Assembly: GCA_001600175.1 (NCBI GenBank)
Contig: BCJC01000001.1
Coordinates: forward strand, 434,001 to 498,000
DNA: 64,000 nt
Direction: 5' to 3'
Source: Erythrobasidium yunnanense
Lineage: Eukaryota; Basidiomycota; Cystobasidiomycetes; Erythrobasidiales; Erythrobasidiaceae
Under the pieces are notes generated by a model. The model searched no databases and was not told the origin of the DNA. It saw only the letters and a list, made by a program, of their open reading frames with translations. Made by a program: the position numbers and the translations under genes. Positions 56,919 to 64,000 of this stretch are shown piece by piece (position 1 is the stretch's first letter; the number at the start of each line of letters is the position of its first letter).

Positions 56919-58718
56919 TTACCGGGGTTGATGTCCAGATGGGTTCTTGTCACTGTAGACCACCAAGTCGACATCATAAGCATTGAAGCAGCCATGTTGA
57001 CTGATATATGCTTACTTGTAATCTGCGTGAACGTCTATTTGTTGCATATGTCTGTCAGCTTGCCTTCCAGGCTGTTTAAGTCGACTCAGACTTACAAGCA
57101 CGCTGGATTCCATCTAGACTCTCGATGCTATATTGAAGGCACTCGCATACGTCGTGTGCTACATTTGCCAAACTCAGCTTCATTTGACTCCCGCGGTGAG
57201 CGAAATAAGCCTACCTTTCGGCAACGAGATCTCCTTCGGCAGCAGTACATCCACTTCGACAATCATCCCTCCGCCACCCGTATAGACATTCACATGCTGC
57301 ACCGCCCTTACCAACGGACTGAAGCGCGTAACGAGATACATGATCCTCTGATGCTGCGCCGGATCTGCACGACAGCCGACCAAGTCGGAGACGCACTCCC
57401 ATAGCGTCCTGACCCATTCTACCATGATATAGATTGAGAGTAGAAGGGCGCCCAGTGGATCAAGGTATTTCCATCGTAAATATGCGCCGATAAACTGCGG
57501 CGGAAAGTGACTTAGCTCTACAGTACAAGTACAATGTCGCCAAGACAGCTTACGGGGAAAATGAGAGATACGCTGTTGAAGACTACATCGTTCATTGCAT
57601 CTTGACTGAGCGCTTTGACCGACGGACTTCTGAAGCTCCTGTACGCAAACCAGACAGCCAACTTGATCACGACAGTAGACGCCATGGCAGCAATTGCAGA
57701 TATCGGAAGGTAGGCCACATCGAGGTTCTTGTCGAAGAGTCTTTGAACAGACTCCACGAGGACTTGTGCGAAAGAGGTAATCATTGTGACTGAGAAGACG
57801 ACCACGCCTAAGGGCTCCATTCGGCTTTTGCCAGCAGGGTACTGCGACAGCACGCCTCTCAGTGTCCTACTCTGCAATCGTTTTACACGCAGAAGATGAT
57901 GCCCACCTTGTACGAATCGGATTGTCCAGCAGCTCTCGCCGTAAAGAAGATGATAAGAGTGCTGAGGAAGTCCATACCAGAATCCACAAGAGACGCCAGT
58001 AACGACAGCGAGTTACTGACGAGCACCACAAGTATTTTCGCGCCCAGTAGCACTACATTTATTGCGAAGTTGACATTGATAGCAAGCATGTTCTTGCGTT
58101 CTTGAAGGTCGGCTTTCTCGGCGGCACCTTCGCGAACTATAGGAAGGAGAGGAGAACCTTCAGATGCCATTACGTGGGCGACGGCATGTGTAGTCTCGCG
58201 AAGTAGGTCGCTAATGAGGAAAGGGGTTCTTCATCAGTATCTGAGACGAGAGGATGGAGGAGATGGACAGGATAGGAGCCGAGGCTGACGTACTCTACTT
58301 CCTGGAAGTAGTCGAGCTGTGCGTAAAAGCATCAGCCAAAGCACGCACAGCCAGACTCATCTCTCTTTCGCTTCGCTCAAATCCGACAATTGACCTGTTC
58401 ATTCAGCTTTTCATAATACCCTCTAACATCCTTGTTCTTAATCTTCTTCAAGTCTTCTTTGGACGTCCGCGCATCTTCATAATCGTTCAACCCCGAAGAG
58501 TTGACGTGCTCCTTCAGAAGTTTCTGTATCTCCACTACGCTCGTCGTCCGCGGGAAGGGATACTGCTGTCCCCCAGACGTCTCGTTAAGACCTAGCCAGT
58601 GTCGACCATTGCTGCTGCTATGCGGCTCGACATAGAATCGAGAGCCCATCTTGGGCTTGAGCGAAAGAAAGGCATATTCAGATGCGTCAATGCAGTCACA
58701 TCGAGAAGGGAAGGCCAC
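56919..58718 (-). CDS. cation diffusion facilitator, Mn-type (DxxxD/DxxxD)
   Basis: Membrane divalent-metal/proton antiporter. Eight exons (58718-58395, 58316-58294, 58210-57907, 57871-57554, 57494-57226, 57187-57096, 57034-57016, 56952-56919) give 460 residues; exons of 23 and 19 nt and introns of 35 and 38 nt occur here. The cytosolic N-terminus ends KDVRGYYEKLNEQLDYFQEV, typical of the fungal Mn group. TM regions follow: MLAINVNFAINVVLLGAKI; SLLASLVDSGMDFLSTL with D-x3-D; YPAGKSRMEPLGVVVFS; and LSQDAMNDVVFNSVSL, again D-x3-D. Two Asp pairs mark the Mn subgroup. The C-terminal domain ends SLANVAHDVCECLQYSIE and HADYNDKN. The start could be 58649. Metal choice is inferred from the D pairs. 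Confidence 0.87.
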
Positions 58719-59547
58719 TCGCTACATAAGTAAATACGTTCTCTCTTCTGTCCGCCAGAGGGCGTATCAAATACTCTACACGCCGCTGTCTCTCCCGATG
58801 TTCGGGCAAAGCGAGCAGGTATGCCCCATCAAGGCTTTCATTCGATCAAGCACAAGCACAACAGTCGTGTATGCGCTGGTGACATCTCTGGTCATGCTGG
58901 TTGACTCGCCGGCTACCTTACAGCCGCCATGAGCCCGCATGGACCTGATACTATGCTAATCTACCGAAACGTCCTCAGTCTAGTACTGTGTTCTTTCTTC
59001 ACCTTCTAGTATCTCAGGGATGTCTCTGGAACTGCATCAAAGTATCTGTCCAGGCATCACAGGCCAGGATACGGCCAATCTCGAAGTCCGTATAGGAAGC
59101 CGGCTGGATGCCAAGATCTATACATGCACAGAGTATAGTGTAAGATGGGGGAGCGGATGTCGACCAGCACTGTACAGCTGGGACGCTGCACGGATCGCGC
59201 TAGTCGTTACGGAGCGCCCAGGTCGCGAGTCGGGGTAACAAGAAAATTGCTCGTTGCTGCTGTGGCCCTTTGTTGCATTGAAAGCATTCGTTGTGCATTC
59301 GTTGTGCATAGGCCCTGCAGTTCCTGCATGCATTTACACTTCTGCCCCGCTCGAGAACGGCCGGGGACCCGCTTGAACGAATTGCCCTGGAGTCCCGCCG
59401 GCCTTGGCGAATAAGCGAGAGCCCTTCTGCATCTTGTCTCTGCTTCGACTTGGACTTGACATTTCTTGGGGTTCCTGTGATCTACGCCCTCCTTCCTGAT
59501 CTTCCTGCTCTTCCTGCTCTTTCCCTTGCTTCATCGAGTCTTTCAGA
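58719..59547 (+). other. gene-poor intergenic region
   Basis: An 829-bp divergent promoter region between the CDF transporter (minus) and the MFS permease (plus). It holds a tandem 12-bp repeat near 59284-59309 (two copies) and a pyrimidine-rich stretch just before the MFS start. Frames here look random. No RNA gene seen. Confidence 0.5.
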
Positions 59548-61782
59548 ATGAGCAATCTGGATCATCTCGACGATAAAACCCGGCCAGACCAGTATGGCGA
59601 AACAGCGGGAAAAGGCTACGGCGTTGGCGGACACTCGCCCAGCGATGGCAACAGCCAGATCAACCCAGAGCTCACGCCAGCAGAGGAGAAAGAATTGAAA
59701 AAGGTGTATTTGAAGTTAGACCTCTTCCTTTTGTCGAGCGTCACTATCATCTACTGGCTCAACTTCCTGGATAGAGCGAACATCGGGAATGTGCGTTCTG
59801 GCTCCTTCTGCGCCCGAAGACGACATGTATATGATGCTGATTTCTTCGATGTGGTCGACTCGCAGGCAAGAGCTGCGGGCATGCAGACTCAGCTTGGACT
59901 CAGCAATTATGAATATTCCATCTGCCTGACATTGACATACATCGCGTTTTTGGTGAGTTTTATGTCAGATCCGGACGAGACAAGCGGCTCGACCGCTTCC
60001 ATTCTGCCGAAGATCAGGCACGAAGGTGGATCAGGCTGACTATCGATATTTTATGTCGCAGCTCACTGAGTTCCCTCTTGTCATGATTGGCAAGAAGTAC
60101 GGCTTCAATATCCTGCTACCCGCAACTTGTATCGCCTGGGGTCTAGTGTGCACTTTCCAAGGCTTCGTACACAACTACGCCGGGCTGGCCATCGCCCGTG
60201 TCTTCTTGGGAGCTGCAGAGGGTGCTATCCTACCAGGATCCGTGGCGTATTTGTCAGAGTTCTATCGCCGTAGGGACCTTGGCTTCCGCACTGCCTTCTT
60301 CTTTGGAGCTATTGCTTTGGCGGGGGCTTTCTCAGGTAACTTTTGCTGCTGCCATAGAAAAAGCTGTAAACCCTCTGTAACCCTCTAAACCCTCAGGTCT
60401 CCTTGCTGCTGCCATCATCAACCTCGATGGAACGGGAGGAAAGGCTGGATGGGTGCGTTCTGTTCTCCTTCCATTCACCTGTGCGGCATCACCTTGACAC
60501 AGGGCTGACTGGGTGCTCTTACATTGCCTCGCACATCATACAGCGATGGATCTTCTTCATGTAAGACCACACCTTCACTTAACCCCATGCTCAAAGGTTG
60601 ACATCCTTCATCCCGTCACAGCGAGGGCGCCATGACAGTTGGTATCGGCGCGATTTTCCTATTTGTCCTTCCACGAAACATCGCATCTACCCGCTACTTG
60701 AGTGAGGAGCAGAAAGAGCTGCTTGGAAAAGCCATGCGATACGATGGAGCTGGGCGTGTCGAGGATGTAAGCTTAAACCTCTCCCTCTTTCACTACAATT
60801 ACTGAAATCGTGAATGTGGGAATAACAGGAGGGCTTCTCGTGGACTGGAGTCAAATCTGCTCTCAAAGCTCCTCAAGCATGGTTCATGACACTCATCTTC
60901 TTCCCTGCCGGCGCGACTCTATTCGCCATCGCCTACTTCGCGCCCAGTACGTTCCATCTATCTCTTTTACCCTTCTACAGCGTTAGTCACTGATAAATAT
61001 TGCCCTACAGCCGTCGTCCAAGGTCTTGGATATCGTGGCACCGCCATCCAACTAATGTCTGTCCCTCCCTACGCAAGCGCCTTCGTATGCTCAGTAGCTA
61101 CATCATACGTCTCTGACCGCGTAAAGATGCGCGGACCCTTTGTTGCGTTCTGGGCGTGTATCGCTATGGTCGGATATGCTATGTGGTTGGGCACGACCAA
61201 GACTTCGGCGCTCTATGGTGCGCTGGTGCTGCAAGTTACGGGTATCTATGCCATCGCAGGCTTATTCGGAGGTAATTGTTGGACATATAAGATTATGTGC
61301 AGGAAAGCTGATTCGACGTCAAATTCATTCTCGCTACCAATAACAGCGTGGAATGGTAAGCTTTGAAATACACGATGCTTGAGAAATAGGTCGACATGGA
61401 CTGACTTGGATAAATTGCCCGCAAAAACAGCAAACAACCTGGCGCCTTCGTACAAGCGCTCGACCGGGATCGTCATGGGTTTCATATCGACCAATCTCGG
61501 TGGTATTCTATCAACGTGCGCATCTATCTTCCCTCTCCTTCTTCCCGTGCTAACTTCCCTCATAATCGCAGATGGCTCTTCCCAACGACAGAACGCCCTC
61601 GCTATATTCGTGGAACAAGCACTCTTCTAGGTCTGACAGTCGCTATGATCGCATTGATCATTACGAATTCACTCTGGCTGGCCAACGAGAATCGCAGAAA
61701 ACGAAAGGCGGCTGATCAGGGCCAGCACGATGAGCACTTCGGTATCGGAGATAGGAAGATATCGTTCAAATACATGATTTAA
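59548..61782 (+). CDS. MFS anion:cation symporter, allantoate permease type (Dal5/Tna1-like)
   Basis: Twelve-TM plasma-membrane transporter for an organic anion such as allantoate, nicotinate or a vitamin. About twelve exons are needed. TM1 is LFLLSSVTIIYWLNFLDRANIGN, a hallmark of the ACS family. TM2 has LSNYEYSICLTLTYIAFL, then LTEFPLVMIGKKYGFNILLPATCIAWG, GLAIARVFLGAAEGAILPGSVAYLSEFYRRRD, LLAAAIINLDGTGG and RWIFFIEGAMTV. The second half shows APQAWFMTLIFFPAG, YVSDRVKMRGPF, and GAWNANNLAPSYKRSTG, formed by splicing a 9-nt exon (61347-61355). The last exon begins in LFPTTERPRY and ends with a charged tail. Substrate cannot be decided; a nitrogen role would fit the urea transporter in the same window. 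Confidence 0.88.
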
Positions 61783-62198
61783 AGTATCAAAGGGATAAAT
61801 AACAGGTTATGGGCAATCTGAGTGGAAGCTTTTTTTTGTTAGTCTAGTCTAATCTTTGCAAGCAGCCGTTCAGCGGAGGATAGTATAATGAGGATTTGTA
61901 GTGATAGTGATAGTCTCTAGTCTATCTGAATAATGCAGGGATCTGTCTACCACAGATGACTCTGCCCTCGCCTCTTTCCCTTCTGCCGAGCGACCTAACA
62001 CTCTGGAATGACGTGGATAACTTGTTTATCACTACCCTACACGCAAACTCCTCATTTCCCGGATCGCCAGAATGCATACGCCCGCTCTCGCAGTTCGCTG
62101 TGAGAGTGGTCGAGCAGCTCAGACACCGCTTTCCTCGCTGGCTCTGTCCAGGAATTGGATTGGGATTGATGGTCAAGAGTGTGCGGACATCGTACTCA
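61783..62198. other. convergent intergenic region
   Basis: This 416-bp stretch lies between the MFS stop and the ALG13 stop and holds both 3' ends. A run of T occurs near 61831. A plus-strand frame at 61956-62315 overlaps the ALG13 coding exon in antisense and is not supported. Confidence 0.5.
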
Positions 62199-62773
62199 TC
62201 ACTTGTATCCCATGTGCGCGTCGATGATGCTTGGGAATCGTTGTGGATCAAATGCTGGGAAGGCGGTCGCAGATTTCGCTGGGTCGTTCGCCAGGCTGTC
62301 GATGGCCGAAGCTAGGGAGCTATAAGACCATTAGAATGTATACAAATCGTAGTGATGTATGCTACCCACTTCTCGTCTGCCCCCGCTACGACTGCCCAGT
62401 TCTTTGCCCTCAATTCTGCCGCCAGTTCTGCCTGATGATTGTCCATGAGCGTCTCATTTGCTGCCACAATCAGCGATGGATGAGTACTGCCATCGGTTCG
62501 GACTGCTGCCAGGATGGATCCTGCTCCTGCATGGCTGATGACTATGCTCGCTGCTGCTATACGCGCCTCGATGTCGCCCAGAAATGGATGACACTCTATC
62601 TGAATAGAGTGAGATCTAGCTTTTGCATCTACGACGACGCTACTCTTCCCATGCTGTACGATGTATGTAGATATCCCTCGTCGCTCTAGCGCTTCCACCA
62701 CTTTCTCAGACAGCCCAGCTGCGACCAGCGCAGGAAACGACGTGGATCCGACAGTGAGCACGCAGATAGACAT
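62199..62773 (-). CDS. ALG13: UDP-GlcNAc transferase subunit Alg13
   Basis: Catalytic subunit that, anchored by Alg14 at the ER, adds the second GlcNAc to dolichol-PP-GlcNAc in N-glycan synthesis. Two exons (62773-62370, 62319-62199; 50-nt intron) give 174 residues, the usual size for fungal Alg13. It begins SICVLTVGSTSFPALV; the GT28 UDP-GlcNAc site is VISHAGAGSILAAVR followed by PSLIVAANETLMDNHQAELAAELRAKN. The C-terminal residues LASAIDSLAND are typical of the segment that binds Alg14. No Alg14 is in the window. It is divergent from RRP14 with 98 bp between starts. Call is firm. Confidence 0.92.
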
Positions 62774-62871
62774 GCGTTACGCTGTCGTAGATGTGTATAT
62801 CCTAGATTCTACTTGCTACATACATTTTGATTCAAGAAAGACCCTTTGCTCGTCCCAACTGTCGCGAAATC

Positions 62872-64000
62872 ATGGCAAAAGCTTACGGAAAACGCAAAGC
62901 AGCAGACACTGACAATACACAGAACAACGCCAATGATGCTGGATCCATCGCACAGCTAGAGGTGCTTTTTCTCCCTGTCCAAAAACTCGCAAATTTCCCG
63001 GTGCAAGATTTGACATATTTGTGCTTGCAATGATTTCCAGGCCAGCTTGAGGAATCACAACGCTTCATTCTCCCATCTACTAGGCTTGATCCCTCCCCAA
63101 TTCTACCTCCATGCGCAAGACGATGAAGAGGACGATGATGCAGAACACAATGTGCGTGCATTTCGCATGCTCCGATTCTGGCTCGCAAGGGCTTACACTA
63201 CATTTGTGTGGATACGTATACAGCCCAAGAAGAAGCAGAAACGACTCTCGAAAGCAGAAAAGGCGAAACAGGCAGCCGAGGTTGAAAAAGCTAAGAAATT
63301 AGCAAAACAGCAGGCCAAAAAGGCGAAGGTGCGTAGCATCTTATTTCTCACAGAGAAATGCCAATGCTAACTGTGATGAGCACTGGTAGTTCGACCCGAA
63401 TACGCCAAGGACGGTCTTAGAGATCCAAGCTGCGAGAGAAAAGAAGAGATTACAACAAGAGCAGGGTCTCGACAGTGATGATGAAAGGGATGGAGATGTG
63501 GCTATGACGCTTACGAATGGCTTTGGCGCGACCTCTACTTCGACTTCTGATCTCAAATCTTCGAGCAAGGCGAATGGAATTGCGATTGTGATAGCGGCAG
63601 AACCTGCGGGACAAGACGATGAAGAGGAAGATTCACCTAACGACACAGACTTTGAAGGCTCAGACGACGATGTCGATGCAAGCACAGCCATTTCCTCGAC
63701 AAAACCAGCATCCGCTCTCCCAGCAGCACTATCAGCCGGCTCTCCCTCAGGCTCCGAGATGTCCTCAATGCGAGATGCGATACTCGACGAGCGGCGCAAG
63801 AAAGCCGAAGTGGCCGCCAAGCTTCGTGAAGCTCGACGAGAGCGTACACGCGCCCGGATTGCTGAAGAACGGTCAAGGACCGCAAATGGAGACCGTGTCA
63901 TAGGTGGGCTGAACAAGAAGGGTAATAGGAAAGGCGAGAGTGACGGGAAGGAAAGCTCGTTGCTGCCGCCGTCTGGACCGGAGAGGAAAAGCCATATGAG
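62872..64000 (+). CDS. RRP14: ribosome biogenesis protein Rrp14 (SURF6), 3' end cut by window edge
   Basis: Nucleolar protein needed for 60S (and 40S) subunit assembly. Four exons are visible (62872-62961, 63041-63151, 63224-63328, 63390 to the edge). The N-terminal domain SLRNHNASFSHLLGLIPPQFYL is the Rrp14 N-terminal motif (LLxLIPxxYYL). Then come a Lys/Ala-rich basic stretch (PKKKQKRLSKAEKAK), a DPNTPRTVLEIQAA segment, an acidic Asp/Glu region, and a charged helix DERRKKAEVAAKLREARRER. The conserved core after SSLLPPSGPERK is not included. It shares a 98-bp promoter with ALG13. The call rests on the N-terminal domain and composition. Confidence 0.8.

Noticed and set aside
59284-59309. 12-bp direct repeat, two copies
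   Set aside because: Too short and isolated to suggest a site or element.
60361-60397. Telomere-like repeat of the form accctct/aaccctc in an intron
   Set aside because: Only three imperfect units and not the TTAGGG unit; it is the pyrimidine tract before the splice acceptor.
61956-62315. 119-codon plus-strand frame
   Set aside because: It overlaps the second ALG13 coding exon in antisense and has no recognisable domain.

Overview
The window is nuclear DNA of a fungus, most likely a basidiomycete with a compact genome. The evidence is dense genes on both strands, many short GT-AG introns (about 35-90 nt), no bacterial operon signals, and a typical fungal gene set: the Ssk2-type HOG kinase kinase kinase, PHO85-type cyclins, a Dur3-type urea transporter, an allantoate-type MFS permease and an Atg26-like sterol glucosyltransferase. 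The organism group is inferred from gene content and intron style. I saw no mobile element, tRNA, rRNA or CRISPR.

Layout. 1-7.0 kb: TRAPP-II subunit Trs120 (cut by the left edge), THO subunit Tex1, an aminopeptidase P and a mitochondrial single-strand DNA-binding protein. 7.5-9.2 kb: a tandem pair of unknown basic, Arg/Ser-rich proteins. 9.4-15.5 kb: a LOG-type phosphoribohydrolase, a large disordered coiled-coil protein and a PP2C phosphatase (Ptc2/3). 15.9-25.3 kb: a many-exon sterol glucosyltransferase, a DUF2985 membrane protein, a broken partial copy of the glucosyltransferase, a class 3 lipase and a DUF3074 (START-like) protein. 25.8-29.2 kb: an F-box gene and dynactin p50. 29.3-34.5 kb: two tandem PHO85-type cyclins with long leaders. 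36.0-38.8 kb: Mediator subunit Med10 divergent from an acyl-CoA dehydrogenase. 38.9-49.3 kb: five more F-box genes of the same family, with a urea transporter among them. 49.5-58.7 kb: Ssk2-type MAPKKK, a Rex1-type RNA exonuclease and a Mn-type CDF transporter. 59.5-64.0 kb: an allantoate-type MFS permease, Alg13 and Rrp14/SURF6 (cut by the right edge).

Most genes are housekeeping. The unusual content is local gene duplication: a six-member intronless F-box family with its own C-terminal motif, a tandem pair of orphan genes, tandem cyclins, and a partial glucosyltransferase copy whose patchy identity suggests gene conversion. Gene structures are also notable for microexons of 9-28 nt (one encodes the catalytic Ile-Tyr-Glu-Gly of an acyl-CoA dehydrogenase) and for introns as short as 35-40 nt. 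Exon boundaries were deduced by hand from reading frame, splice sites and family motifs; where I assigned every exon, the phases add up.
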